DNA of 64,000 nt from Motiliproteus sp. (lineage in GTDB: Bacteria; Pseudomonadota; Gammaproteobacteria; Pseudomonadales; Balneatricaceae). The notes beneath the pieces are model-generated. The model saw nothing but the letters and a program-made list of their open reading frames with translations, was not told the origin of the DNA and made no database searches. Location of the stretch: NCBI GenBank assembly GCA_026196225.1, contig JAPHRD010000030.1:1-64000 (forward strand). The letters are read 5' to 3'. Positions 20,083 through 28,960 of this stretch are shown one piece after another; position 1 is the stretch's first letter; every line of letters begins with the position of its first letter. The position numbers were made by a program, and so were the translations under genes.

Positions 20083-23000
20083 CTAAGCTTTTACCGAATC
20101 GACTTTTTTATTGATGACCTCCGGATCGGCCTCCACCTCTTTGTGCGTGACCCGTCCCATATAACTGTAGATGGAGGGGATTACGAACAGCGTCAGCAGG
20201 GTGCCAAACAGCATTCCTCCGACAATGACCCAACCGATCTGGCGTTGGCTCTCTGCGCCGGCACCATCTGCCAGAGCTAAAGGCAGCACACCCAATACCG
20301 TGGCGCCGGTGGTCATCAGAATGGGTCTCAGGCGCAGTGTGGCGGCCTCAAGCACAGCTTCGTTGAGACTGAGGCCCTTGCGTTGTAGCTGGTTAGCAAA
20401 TTCCACGATCAGAATACCGTGTTTAGTGATTAGTCCCACCAGCGTGATCAGGCCGATCTGACTGTAAACACTCAGGGAGCCGCCGCTGTACTGCAGGGCG
20501 AACAGTGCACCCATCATCGCCGCTGGTACCGAGATCAGAATGATCAGGGGTGCCCGGAAACTCTCAAACTGAGCCGCCAGCACCAGATAGATAAAGGCCA
20601 GTGCCATCACAAAAGTGGCTTGCAGGCTACTGCTGGAGGCCTTGAACTCCCGGGATTCGCCCGCGTAGTCGATCTGTACATCTTTGCTGATTTCAGCGAT
20701 GGACTGTTCCAGAAACTGCAGGGCGTCGCCAAGGCTATAGCCGGGTGTCAGCGAGGCTTGGATGGTGACCGACTTTAGCTTATTAAAGTGGTTCAGTTCC
20801 CGTGGTGCCACGCTCTCGCTAACCTGTAGCAAGTTGGAGAGTTGAACCATGGTGCCGTCGGTCCCGCGCACATAAATATTGGTGAGGTCGTCTGGATTGG
20901 AGCGATCGACGTCTGCCACCTGCAGGATTACATCGTATTGCTCACCGTTCTGCTTGAATTTGGTCACCTCCCGGCCGGCCATCATGGTTTCCAAGGTGCG
21001 ACCGATGGATTCGACGTTGGCACCAACGTCCGCTACCTTGTCGCGATTCATGGAGACCCTCAGTTCCGGTTTGTTGAGCTTAAGATTGTTATCCGGTTGG
21101 GCAAAGCCAGGGTTGTTGTAGATCTTGGCCATCAGTTGGTTGTTGATCTGCTCCAATTCCTGATAGCTGGCGCTGGTCTGGATGACGAATTCTACTGGTC
21201 GAGTAGCGATACTTTGCCCCAATGAGGGTGGGTTGAGCGGGAATGACATGGTGCCGGTGATGCCGCCGAACATCTGAGGCATCAGCCCCGCTACGATCTC
21301 CTGTTGAGTGCGTTGGCGCTGATCCCAGGGCTTCAAACCCAGGAATCCGATCGACTGAGTGCTGGAGGGGTAGCCCACCACCATAAAGTAACGGTCGCTC
21401 TCTTCCACCTGACTGAACAGACCTTCTACGTGATGGGCGTAGCGATCCAGATAGTTTACCGAGGCACCGTCCGGAGCCATGGAGAAACCGATGATGGTTC
21501 CGCGATCTTCCACCGGAGCCAACTCCTGAGGCAGGGTTTGGTAGATCATCCACGAACCGTAGCAGGTCAATAGAATCAGTGGCAGCGCTAGAATCCGCAG
21601 TTTCAGTACTCCCACAAGCAAGCGGTGATAGCCCGAGGTTAAACCGTTAAGTCCGCGCTCAAATAGGTTGTAGATAGCGCTGTGCTTAGTTTCATGCTTA
21701 AGCATCCGCGAACACATCATCGGCGACAGGCTAAGAGCAATAAAGCTGGAAACCACCACTGCTGCTGCCAGAGTTAGTGCGAATTCGGTAAACAGCTTGC
21801 CGGTGCGCCCCGGGGTAAAGGCGATGGGAGCAAACACTGCCACCAGGGTGAGGGTGGTGGAGATTACTGCAAAGGCGATCTCCTTGCTGCCCTTGAACGC
21901 CGCTTGAATTGGGTTGAGGCCGTTCTCGAGGTGTCGATAGATGTTCTCCAGCATGACGATGGCGTCATCCACCACCAGACCGATAGCCAGTACCATAGCC
22001 AGCAGGGTCAGGGTGTTGAGACTGAAGTCCAGCATATACATCAGCGCAAAGGCACCTATCAGTGACACTGGGATGGTCACCAGTGGTATCAGGGTGGCCC
22101 GCAAATTGCGCAGGAACAGGAAAATTACCAGAACGACCAGAGCGGTGGCTTCTGCCAGTGTTTCGTAAACGGAGTTGATGGACTCTTCGATAAACAACGC
22201 TGAATCGTAGGCGACATCCACTTCCATGCCTTCCGGCAGCAGCTCGCGAATCTCTGGTAGCTCCTTGCGGATCGCTTGTGAAACTTCCAATGGATTGGCC
22301 GTAGACTGCTTAACCACGCCTAGGGCAACGGCGTTCTGGCCCTTGAAGCGTGAGATTTGGCGCTCGTTTTCGGCACCGATACGGATATTGGCTACATCAC
22401 TTAAGCGAATCGGGTAGCCGTCCTCGTGGCGAATCACAATCTGTTCAAACTCTTCTACGGTGCGCAGGTCGGTTTCGTTGAGAATGCTGAATTCACGCTC
22501 TTTGCTTTCAATCCGTCCGGCAGGAATCTCCAGATTCTGCTGCCGCAGTGCCTGTTCGATATCCTGACTGGTCACTTCGTAGGCGGCCATTTTGGCACGG
22601 TCCAGCCATACCCGCATGGAATAGCGGCGTTCTCCAAAGATCATCACACTGGCGACGCCGGGTACGACTTGGAGTGGATCTTTGACTCGGCGATCGGCAA
22701 AGTCGGTAACCTCCAGGGGATTGTGGTGGTCACTGGAGAAGGCTAGCCAGATAATCGGCTGGGCATCGGCCTCGACCTTGGCGATGATGGGTTCGTCGAT
22801 ATCATCCGGCAGCTGGCCCCGTACTCGTCCTACCCGGTCACGAACATCGCTGGCGGCGGCATCGGCATCGCGCTCCAGTTTGAAGGTGACGGTGATTTGA
22901 CTCTGCTCGGAGCGGCTCACCGAACTCATAAAATCGATCCCTTCAACCCCTGACAAGGAATCCTCGATGATCTGGGTAACCTGAGTCTCGATGATGGAGG

Positions 23001-23166
23001 CGTTGGCCCCCGCGTAACGGGTCTCGACGGTAACTACCGGGACGTCGATATTAGGGTACTCGCGCACTGTCAGGCGGTCGTAGGCGATAATTCCCACCAG
23101 TACCACCAGCAAGTTGATAACAGTGGCAAAGACTGGTCTTTTGATGCTGATATCAGAGAGAACCAT
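20083..23166 (-). CDS. RND efflux pump permease (HAE1 family)
   Basis: 1027 residues, the full length for an AcrB/MexB-type hydrophobe/amphiphile efflux permease. It has the N-terminal helix (IKRPVFATVINLLVVLVGII), two large periplasmic porter/docking loops and two blocks of membrane helices. The TM4 proton-relay motif GLVVDDAIVMLENIYRHLE contains the paired aspartates, and a TM10 lysine occurs in GLITKHGILIVEFANQ. It drives proton-coupled export as a trimer with the adaptor upstream. Its ATG overlaps the adaptor stop (ATGA). No outer-membrane channel gene is present, so it must borrow a TolC-type protein encoded elsewhere. Substrate is unknown; the NemR-like regulator upstream suggests reactive electrophiles or toxic aromatics. 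Confidence 0.93.
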   Translation of the reverse strand: MVLSDISIKRPVFATVINLLVVLVGIIAYDRLTVREYPNIDVPVVTVETRYAGANASIIETQVTQIIEDSLSGVEGIDFMSSVSRSEQSQITVTFKLERDADAAASDVRDRVGRVRGQLPDDIDEPIIAKVEADAQPIIWLAFSSDHHNPLEVTDFADRRVKDPLQVVPGVASVMIFGERRYSMRVWLDRAKMAAYEVTSQDIEQALRQQNLEIPAGRIESKEREFSILNETDLRTVEEFEQIVIRHEDGYPIRLSDVANIRIGAENERQISRFKGQNAVALGVVKQSTANPLEVSQAIRKELPEIRELLPEGMEVDVAYDSALFIEESINSVYETLAEATALVVLVIFLFLRNLRATLIPLVTIPVSLIGAFALMYMLDFSLNTLTLLAMVLAIGLVVDDAIVMLENIYRHLENGLNPIQAAFKGSKEIAFAVISTTLTLVAVFAPIAFTPGRTGKLFTEFALTLAAAVVVSSFIALSLSPMMCSRMLKHETKHSAIYNLFERGLNGLTSGYHRLLVGVLKLRILALPLILLTCYGSWMIYQTLPQELAPVEDRGTIIGFSMAPDGASVNYLDRYAHHVEGLFSQVEESDRYFMVVGYPSSTQSIGFLGLKPWDQRQRTQQEIVAGLMPQMFGGITGTMSFPLNPPSLGQSIATRPVEFVIQTSASYQELEQINNQLMAKIYNNPGFAQPDNNLKLNKPELRVSMNRDKVADVGANVESIGRTLETMMAGREVTKFKQNGEQYDVILQVADVDRSNPDDLTNIYVRGTDGTMVQLSNLLQVSESVAPRELNHFNKLKSVTIQASLTPGYSLGDALQFLEQSIAEISKDVQIDYAGESREFKASSSSLQATFVMALAFIYLVLAAQFESFRAPLIILISVPAAMMGALFALQYSGGSLSVYSQIGLITLVGLITKHGILIVEFANQLQRKGLSLNEAVLEAATLRLRPILMTTGATVLGVLPLALADGAGAESQRQIGWVIVGGMLFGTLLTLFVIPSIYSYMGRVTHKEVEADPEVINKKVDSVKA

Positions 23167-24305
23167 CAGGAGCCTCCGTCAGCTTTACCAGCTTTACCAG
23201 CTTTACCAGCTTTACCAGCTTTACCAGCTTTACCAGCTTTACCAGCTTTTGGACTGGGTGCGTGACTGGTTTGAGGTTGTGGAAAAAGCGGAGTTACCGG
23301 TCCGCCGGGCTGTAACTTCAGCTGGCCGGCCGTGACGATAACTTCGCCCGCATCAAGACCGCTGACTACTTCAACTTCGCCACGCTGGCGTAGCCCAAGC
23401 TCGACGGCTTGCGGGGCAATTTTTCCATCTACTACTTTGTAGACCAGCTGTGTTTTTCCACGCGGTACGATGGCCTGTTCTGGGATCATGAGTGCGGCAT
23501 CTTTTTGTTCCAAGACCAGCTCGATGCGAGCGAACAAGCCAGGTTTGAGGCGGCCGTCCGGGTTGGGGACTCGAGCGCGCATAGCCAGGCTGCGGCCCCT
23601 GACGTCAATCTGAGGAGCGGTGGCATAGATCTCACCGCTAAATATTTCATCCGGATAAGCGTCGATCTTGATATGCAGGGTTTGGCCGGTGGCTAGCTGT
23701 GACAGGTAGACTTCGGCGACGCGAAAATCGGCTTTAATCTGTTGTAGATCGACCAGCTCAACCAGGTTCTCGCCGCTGTTAACGTAGTCACCAATGCTGA
23801 TCTCCCGTAGGCCGGTGATTCCGCTAAAGGGGGCGTAGATGGTCATCTTGTTCAATTCAGTTTTTGCCAGCTTGGTACGGGCCTGATCAATTTGCAGCTG
23901 TGCCAATGCCGAGTCGCGGGCATGTTTTGAACCTAATTTTTTGCCCAACAGTTCTTGGGCTTGGTTATATTCGATACGGCTCAGTTTTTCCCGAGCCTGG
24001 GCCTGTTCTAATGCGGCACGGTAGGTCGATGACTCAAGGGTAAAGAGCGGGCTGCCTTTTTCAACCGCTTGGCCTTCCTGAAAATGGATGGCGTCGATGC
24101 GACCGGTCTGTTCCGGGCGGATAATAACCGCCTCATTGGCGCGTAGGCTACCAACCACTTCAAGGGTGCGTTCGAGCACCCGGGGCTGCACTTCGATCAC
24201 TTCGGCAGGAAGCCCTTGGGGTTTGTCCTGGCTGAACGCGGGCGCTGCTAACAGGATAGTGAGCAGAAGAATACTGGTTTTGGATATGGGGGAGCGGCTG
24301 AACAT
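23166..24305 (-). CDS. RND efflux periplasmic adaptor with repetitive AGK tail
   Basis: 379 residues of the membrane fusion protein family. A signal peptide (SILLLTILLAAPAFS) precedes the barrel-sandwich lipoyl halves (VVGSLRANEAVIIRPEQTGR, MTIYAPFSGITGLREISIGD), an alpha-hairpin between them (about 85-150), a beta-barrel and a membrane-proximal domain. The last 30 residues are a tandem AGK repeat encoded by seven identical 9-bp units, a feature not normal for the family. The start at 24305 puts the signal peptide first; a longer frame from 24362 would overlap the regulator gene and lacks a sensible N-terminus. It links the inner-membrane pump to an outer-membrane channel. Confidence 0.9.
   Translation of the reverse strand: MFSRSPISKTSILLLTILLAAPAFSQDKPQGLPAEVIEVQPRVLERTLEVVGSLRANEAVIIRPEQTGRIDAIHFQEGQAVEKGSPLFTLESSTYRAALEQAQAREKLSRIEYNQAQELLGKKLGSKHARDSALAQLQIDQARTKLAKTELNKMTIYAPFSGITGLREISIGDYVNSGENLVELVDLQQIKADFRVAEVYLSQLATGQTLHIKIDAYPDEIFSGEIYATAPQIDVRGRSLAMRARVPNPDGRLKPGLFARIELVLEQKDAALMIPEQAIVPRGKTQLVYKVVDGKIAPQAVELGLRQRGEVEVVSGLDAGEVIVTAGQLKLQPGGPVTPLFPQPQTSHAPSPKAGKAGKAGKAGKAGKAGKAGKADGGS
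23181..23243. repeat. 9-bp tandem repeat, seven perfect units, coding (AGK)n
   Basis: AGCTTTACC is repeated seven times without change, followed by a partial unit at 23244-23249. On the minus strand each unit encodes three residues of the positively charged C-terminal tail of the RND adaptor. The period is a multiple of three, so slippage would lengthen or shorten the tail without a frameshift. Confidence 0.97.
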
Positions 24306-24309
24306 GGTG

Positions 24310-24936
24310 TTATGTATCCCTACGAGTGTCGGAGCCTTCAGGCGATAAAAACAGGTTATCAAGCAGCAAAGTGACAGTATTTTTAAGGGGGGCGGTTGAG
24401 CGGCTAACCTTCATTCGTAGCATCGCACCCTGCCAAGTGTCCCAGAATAGAAGCGCTAATTCACGAGGAGGGATATCGGTACGCACGGTTCCCTGTTGCT
24501 GGGAAATGACCATATCTTCCTCGATACATTGCAGAACCTGCTCGGTGGATGCCTGAATAGCCTTGCGAAAATAGGGGCTGCTGTTGGCCAGTTCGCCACT
24601 TAGATTGGCGATCAAACAACCGATTTTGGCGGTTTGTACTTCGTATTCGGCAATAATGATCTCGAGAATATCCCGAATCTGACTGAGCCGGTCGCCCTGA
24701 TGATCGGCCAGGTAGCTTTCCCAGCGGTCAAACTCGATAGCCCGGTAATGGTTGATGATCTCTACGGCAAAGTGCTCTTTGGATTCAAAGTAGTGGTAGA
24801 AAGACCCCTTGGGAATGCCGGCGGCATCAAGGATCTCTTTCAGCCCAGTGCCGTGGTAGCCCTTATCGTTAAACAGCTGTAATCCCTGCTTCAGTATATG
24901 TTCACGGGTTTGCTGGCCTTTGCTCGCAGGACTCAT
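24310..24936 (-). CDS. TetR-family repressor, NemR-like
   Basis: 208 residues. The N-terminal helix-turn-helix (about 8-55; LFNDKGYHGTGLKEILDAAG, then IPKGSFYHYFESKEHFA) is canonical TetR. In the ligand domain, KIGCLIANLSGELANSS matches the conserved Cys segment of NemR/AcuR-type repressors, whose Cys senses electrophiles or hypochlorite. A palindrome of NemR-operator type lies 20 nt upstream of the start (24956-24970). The adaptor gene begins 4 nt after its stop, so regulator, adaptor and pump form one self-regulated operon. Role: repressor released by reactive chemicals to induce the pump (inference from family and operator). Confidence 0.88.
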   Translation of the reverse strand: MSPASKGQQTREHILKQGLQLFNDKGYHGTGLKEILDAAGIPKGSFYHYFESKEHFAVEIINHYRAIEFDRWESYLADHQGDRLSQIRDILEIIIAEYEVQTAKIGCLIANLSGELANSSPYFRKAIQASTEQVLQCIEEDMVISQQQGTVRTDIPPRELALLFWDTWQGAMLRMKVSRSTAPLKNTVTLLLDNLFLSPEGSDTRRDT

Positions 24937-24955
24937 AATGTTCTCTTTTTAAAAA

Positions 24956-24970
24956 TAGACCGGTCGTCTA
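24956..24970. promoter_or_regulatory. Probable TetR/NemR-type operator
   Basis: TAGAC-CGGTC-GTCTA is a 15-bp palindrome with 5-bp perfect arms, of the form recognised by NemR-like repressors. It lies 20-34 nt upstream of the repressor start codon, where binding would block the promoter of the regulator-adaptor-pump operon. Confidence 0.7.
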
Positions 24971-25124
24971 GTGATGAATCGTCATTTTAGGACAAAGGGT
25001 TTATTTGTCAATCAAAAGCGAGGGAGGAGTGTGCTCAAGGGTAGGGGAGATTTTCTAGTAACGGGAAAAGAGGCCCGCGAATGCTAGGTTTTTGGAAGTC
25101 TGGGGAATTTGCTGGAAGGGTATG

Positions 25125-25200
25125 TGGCCTCCCCGAGAGGACTCGAACCCCTATCTAAGCCTTAGGAGGGCCCTATTCTATCCGGTTGAACTACGGGGAG
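25125..25200 (-). tRNA. tRNA-Arg (anticodon CCU)
   Basis: A full 76-nt cloverleaf on the minus strand. The acceptor CTCCCCG pairs with CGGGGAG, D-stem is GTTC/GAAT, the anticodon stem GGGCC/GGCTT holds the loop CTCCTAA with anticodon CCT, and the T-arm is AGGGG-TTCGAGT-CCTCT. The discriminator G is followed by an encoded CCA. It reads AGG codons. It stands alone between the TetR operator and flgN. Confidence 0.95.
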
Positions 25201-25270
25201 GCGACGGGCGGAATTCTAACGGCTAGCCGAGTCCAAGTCGAGAGTCAGAAGGGTAAGTTGTTGGAAAAGC

Positions 25271-25753
25271 TTAGGCTTTACCCAGGCGGTTCTGGGCGCT
25301 GTAATTTCCTTTAGAGCCGGCCTGGTTGTAGAGGGTAGTTTTGGTGGAATGTCCTTGAAGGATGCCTAGCAGTTGAGCCATATTCTTCTGGCTGCGCTGG
25401 ACAATTTTTTCGTTGCGTTCGTTGAGTTTGGCGACTTGCTTGAGCTGCTCGGCCAGTTTGCTCCAGGCTTTTTGGATCGCAACGGCTTCTGGTTTGTTTA
25501 GGCTGCTAGTAAAGCCGTTAAAGCCGGTTTCGTCAGCACTGAAACCGCCATCGGCAAGTATCTGGTTACGTTGGCTGATATTTTCGGTGATCTGCAGAAG
25601 AACGGTTTTTTTGTCGTTGACCACCGCTTTCAGCTGTTCAGCGGAATGAGCTTCAATAGCGGCTCTTTCACGCTCACATAGATCACAAAGGGCAACCAGT
25701 TGCTGGTTGCCCTTTGAAATTAACTGATAGAGCTGTTGTGAAGGCGTGCTCAT
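25271..25753 (-). CDS. flgN: Flagellar export chaperone FlgN
   Basis: 160 residues, mostly helical, of the FlgN family: an N-terminal helix (LYQLISKGNQQLVALCDLCE) and a central RAAIEAHSAEQLKAVVNDKK helix, with a C-terminal Lys/Asn-rich tail. FlgN escorts the hook-filament junction proteins FlgK and FlgL, both encoded further right, to the export gate. The ATG at 25753 is taken because it starts 14 nt after the flgM stop; a longer frame would overlap flgM. Co-transcribed with flgM. Confidence 0.88.
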   Translation of the reverse strand: MSTPSQQLYQLISKGNQQLVALCDLCERERAAIEAHSAEQLKAVVNDKKTVLLQITENISQRNQILADGGFSADETGFNGFTSSLNKPEAVAIQKAWSKLAEQLKQVAKLNERNEKIVQRSQKNMAQLLGILQGHSTKTTLYNQAGSKGNYSAQNRLGKA

Positions 25754-25766
25754 TGCTTGGTGAATA

Positions 25767-26081
25767 TCAACCGAACGTCTGGTCTTCGAAGTTAATAATG
25801 CTGGCTGCCAGCTTTTCTGCGTCCACACTATAGCTGCCATCTTCGATGGCTGCCTTGATCGCTGCTACGCGTTCGCTATTAACATCGGGTAGTTGGCCTA
25901 CCTGTTCTTCCAGCTTTTGCAGTGACTGCGCTTCGGTACTAAGCGTCACCGATCCAGCCGGACCATTACGTTCAGCAACATCTTGCTGGTTCTTGCCAGT
26001 TGTTGACTGGCCAGGCCCATCCAGCTTGCTTCGTGTGTTGGCTGAAGGTGTCGATGACAAGCCTGTCAGATCGATCGCCAT
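25767..26081 (-). CDS. flgM: Anti-sigma-28 factor FlgM
   Basis: 104 residues. The N-terminal half is disordered and Ser/Thr/Gly-rich (MAIDLTGLSS). The C-terminal half carries the sigma-28-binding helices: VTLSTEAQSLQKLEEQV, then SERVAAIKAAIEDGSY, then VDAEKLAASIINFE. FlgM holds sigma-28 (FliA) inactive until the hook is complete and FlgM is secreted. An excellent sigma-28 promoter lies upstream, giving the usual feedback loop. First gene of flgMN. Confidence 0.95.
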   Translation of the reverse strand: MAIDLTGLSSTPSANTRSKLDGPGQSTTGKNQQDVAERNGPAGSVTLSTEAQSLQKLEEQVGQLPDVNSERVAAIKAAIEDGSYSVDAEKLAASIINFEDQTFG

Positions 26082-26117
26082 CCCAAAATCCTCAAAAATT
26101 CTTCGCTATGTTAAAGT

Positions 26118-26144
26118 TTTTCGGCAGTTTGGCCGGTAGCTTTA
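26118..26144 (-). promoter_or_regulatory. Sigma-28 promoter of flgMN
   Basis: On the minus strand TAAAGCTA (-35, at 26144-26137), an 11-nt spacer and GCCGAAAA (-10, at 26125-26118) match the FliA consensus TAAAGTTT-N11-GCCGATAA. It sits about 37 nt upstream of the flgM start. Confidence 0.85.
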
Positions 26145-26242
26145 GGAAAAATTTCATTTAATATTTGAACAGGGCTTAAGTATATAGGATCTATCGTGTA
26201 ATTTATTGTTACGGTGGCGGTTCTGCTGCCTCAGATCAAGGT

Positions 26243-26953
26243 TTAACGCCCAACTCTTACCTGTCCAGTCGCTGTAACCCGGGCGTTGATTACCTTGCCT
26301 GAGCTCGAATTGCGAATGCGTATCTGCTGGTTTTTGCGGCCATCTTCCAAGGCGATGCCGGCGACACGTACTGCCAGTATGCTGCTACTTCCTGCATGGA
26401 TAATGACTTGTTCGTCCTTTCTGACCAGCAGTGGCGGAAGTAGCAATCTTGGAGTCAAAATTTGATGTTGCTGAAGAGATCGTTTGAGTTCGTAGCCGAT
26501 GAGAGACTTCGGATCACTGTAATAGCCATTTCTCAGGCGGGATAAACCTTTTAGTTCCAGTTCCAGATCTGATAATTCAAGTACGGTGTCTTTAGGTAGT
26601 GGGCGTTGGCTGACCACCACATGCCTCATGATATCTACCTGACCACGCATGCTTACGGTCCAACGGCGTGGGCTGTTGCAACTGGCCTTGATGGAGAAGC
26701 GCCCCGGTCGAATCGGTTTGGCAGAATTAAACTGTATCTGATCCCGGCAGGGGGTTAAGGTTAGATGGCTGCTGACAGGTTGGACAACCACCTTGGTTAA
26801 GTCGGTTTCTTCGGCCTGAGGAGCGATCTGTTGCTGGATAAAATTCTGTGCCTGTTGTTCGAGGGTGGGTGATGCAGTCCCTGAGCAAGGATAAATTGTG
26901 ACAATCCCTACAAAAAGAAGAATTTTGAATGGCTTTAAACTACCCTTAATCAC
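26243..26953 (-). CDS. flgA: Flagellar P-ring assembly chaperone FlgA
   Basis: 236 residues with an N-terminal signal peptide (LLFVGIVTIYPCSGTA), a beta-rich middle with LTPCRDQIQF, and the C-terminal SAF domain: VVVSQRPLPKDTVLELSDLE, LKRSLQQHQILTPRLL, and the closing RIRNSSSGKVINARVTATG. It helps FlgI assemble into the P ring in the periplasm. The start is GTG with AGGG upstream. It is transcribed away from cheV, as in Pseudomonas, and is separated from flgM by 161 bp containing the flgM promoter. Confidence 0.93.
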   Translation of the reverse strand: MIKGSLKPFKILLFVGIVTIYPCSGTASPTLEQQAQNFIQQQIAPQAEETDLTKVVVQPVSSHLTLTPCRDQIQFNSAKPIRPGRFSIKASCNSPRRWTVSMRGQVDIMRHVVVSQRPLPKDTVLELSDLELELKGLSRLRNGYYSDPKSLIGYELKRSLQQHQILTPRLLLPPLLVRKDEQVIIHAGSSSILAVRVAGIALEDGRKNQQIRIRNSSSGKVINARVTATGQVRVGR

Positions 26954-27089
26954 AGAAATACCCTATTCTTTGGGCCCTTAGGAAGGTCGGCCACGACCGT
27001 GGTAAGATACCCGTATTGGCGTCATCTGAGGCCTTTAGTATTAGAATTCTTCTTCCCGTATAACGCAAGCAATCGAATGGGAGTTGGAC

Positions 27090-28019
27090 ATGGCTAGTGT
27101 CCTGGACAGTGTCAATCAAAGAACACAGCTGGTCGGAAAAAACCGGCTGGAACTTCTGTTGTTTCGACTTGAAGGCGATCAGGTCTATGGCGTGAATGTT
27201 TTTAAGGTTCGCGAAGTTATACAGTGCCCTAAGCTAACCGCCATGCCTAAGTTAAAGGCCAGTGTTAAAGGAGTTGCCCATATCCGCGGCCAGGCCCTTC
27301 CGGTTCTGGATCTAAGTGCTGCGATGGGACATACGCCCATTAATGACATAAGCAACGCCTTCGTTATTGTTACTGAATACAACAACCAAGTGCTTGGTTA
27401 CTTGGTTCATCACGTTGAGCGTATCATCAACACCAATTGGGAGGCTATTCATGCGCCACCAAAGGGTGCAGGCAAAGACAACTATCTGACCGCTGTCACC
27501 GATCTTAACGGTCAGTTGATTGAGATTCTCGATGTTGAGAAGATCCTTGCTGAGGTTGCTCCCCGTTCTGAAGTGGTCAACTCTGATCTGGTTGATGAGA
27601 TCAAGTCCGCTCAGGACGTTCGTCAGCATGTCTTTATCGTTGATGACTCTATCGTCGCTCGCAAGCAGTTGGAACGCTGTCTTACCGAATTGCATGTTGA
27701 TGTTACCTCTAAGAAAAATGGTAAAGAGGCCTGGGATTATTTCAAAGAGTTGGCGGATGATGGCGTCAATATTGCCGAGCATTTTATGATGATTATCTCC
27801 GATATTGAGATGCCGGAGATGGATGGCTATACCTTGACCGCCTCGGTGCGTTCCGATGAGCGCATGAAAGATGCTTACATCATGCTGCATACCTCGCTCA
27901 GCGGTGTGTTTAACCAGGCGATGGTGGAAAAAGTCGGTGCTGATGCGTTTTTGGCAAAGTTTCAGCCAGATGAGCTAGCTGAGCGAGTTCGCGACCGGAT
28001 AGTGGCTATAAAAAGCTAA
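27090..28019 (+). CDS. cheV: Chemotaxis coupling protein CheV
   Basis: 309 residues. A CheW-like domain (about 20-160; LLLFRLEGDQVYGVNVFKVR, then VKGVAHIRGQALPVLDL) is fused to a receiver domain (about 180-305; FIVDDSIVARKQLERCL, phosphoacceptor Asp in MIISDIEMPEMDGYTL, conserved Lys in FLAKFQPDELAER). It couples chemoreceptors to CheA and can buffer phosphate. ATG at 27090 follows GGGAG by 6 nt; an in-frame TTG two codons earlier is less likely. It is followed by cheR after 32 nt. Divergent from flgA. Confidence 0.95.
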   Translation: MASVLDSVNQRTQLVGKNRLELLLFRLEGDQVYGVNVFKVREVIQCPKLTAMPKLKASVKGVAHIRGQALPVLDLSAAMGHTPINDISNAFVIVTEYNNQVLGYLVHHVERIINTNWEAIHAPPKGAGKDNYLTAVTDLNGQLIEILDVEKILAEVAPRSEVVNSDLVDEIKSAQDVRQHVFIVDDSIVARKQLERCLTELHVDVTSKKNGKEAWDYFKELADDGVNIAEHFMMIISDIEMPEMDGYTLTASVRSDERMKDAYIMLHTSLSGVFNQAMVEKVGADAFLAKFQPDELAERVRDRIVAIKS

Positions 28020-28051
28020 TAGACGATTACACCTTTTTAAGGGCAGATTGA

Positions 28052-28909
28052 ATGGTATTAACGACAGGTGTGAAGTCCAGACCGCAAATTTCAGCGGGGG
28101 GGTTTCAGCTATTCAAATCTTTTCTAGAAGATGCCTGCGGCATCTTGCTTGGGGATAACAAAGAGTATCTAGTCAGCAGCCGTTTGTCCGGCATTATGCA
28201 TGACAACCAGTGCCCAACACTTGAGGAACTGGTAGAAAAGATGAAGCGACCTGGCGGCAATCGGCTGAAAGAGGCTGTTGTTGACGCCATGACCACCAAC
28301 GAAACCCTCTGGTTTCGAGATATTCATCCTTACAATATTCTTGAGAATAAATTGTTGCCGGAAGTGGCGGCTAAGTTAGGTAGCCAACCTCTGAAGATTT
28401 GGTCGGCAGCCTGTTCATCTGGCCAAGAACCCTATTCCATCAGCATGGTTATTGATGCCTTTAAGCGCTCTAAGCCGGGCCAGCTTAGAGGTGGCGAGCG
28501 AATTACCGCGACTGATATTTCTGCCAGTATGCTCGAGCATGCCCGCCAGGGGCTTTACGACATGTTGGCTCTGGGTCGGGGCCTTCCCAAGGAGCGCTTG
28601 GAGCGTCACTTTATCAAGCAGGCTGATGGTAAATGGAAGATTAAGCCGGAGATACAGACCCGCGTTGATTTTAAACCCTTAAATCTGCTCGGCAGCTACG
28701 CCATGCTGGGTAAATTTGATGTGGTCTTCTGCCGGAATGTGTTGATCTATTTCTCTTCTGAAGTTAAAGAGCAGATCCTTCGTAAAATCCACGCTTCATT
28801 AAAACCGGGCGGTTACCTCCTGCTCGGTGCCTCGGAGTCTCTTGGCCAGTTGACTGATCTCTATGAAATGGTCCATTGCAGCCCCGGAATTATCTACCGG
28901 GCCAAATAG
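28052..28909 (+). CDS. cheR: Chemotaxis protein methyltransferase CheR
   Basis: 285 residues with the N-terminal helical receptor-recognition domain and a SAM-dependent methyltransferase domain. Signatures are AMTTNETLWFRD, KIWSAACSSGQEPYSISM (SAM-binding), ITATDISASML and DVVFCRNVLIYFS. It adds methyl groups to glutamates of chemoreceptors for adaptation. The cheV-cheR unit ends with a strong intrinsic terminator, so flgB starts from its own sigma-54 promoter. Confidence 0.96.
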   Translation: MVLTTGVKSRPQISAGGFQLFKSFLEDACGILLGDNKEYLVSSRLSGIMHDNQCPTLEELVEKMKRPGGNRLKEAVVDAMTTNETLWFRDIHPYNILENKLLPEVAAKLGSQPLKIWSAACSSGQEPYSISMVIDAFKRSKPGQLRGGERITATDISASMLEHARQGLYDMLALGRGLPKERLERHFIKQADGKWKIKPEIQTRVDFKPLNLLGSYAMLGKFDVVFCRNVLIYFSSEVKEQILRKIHASLKPGGYLLLGASESLGQLTDLYEMVHCSPGIIYRAK

Positions 28910-28930
28910 AGTTCTACTCTCAAATAAACA

Positions 28931-28960
28931 AAAAGGGCTGCAGATTTTGCAGCCTTTTTT
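28931..28960 (+). terminator. Intrinsic terminator after cheR
   Basis: GGCTGCA (28936-28942) pairs with TGCAGCC (28948-28954), preceded by an A-run and followed by six T. It lies about 20 nt after the cheR stop. Confidence 0.92.

Noticed and set aside
23181-23249. CRISPR array
   Set aside because: The nine-base units are contiguous with no spacers and lie in frame in the adaptor gene; it is a coding tandem repeat. No CRISPR array is present in the window.
25125-25200. tRNA-Arg as an attachment site of an integrated element
   Set aside because: No integrase, no repeated tRNA end and no foreign-looking genes occur on either side; flgN and the efflux operon flank it.
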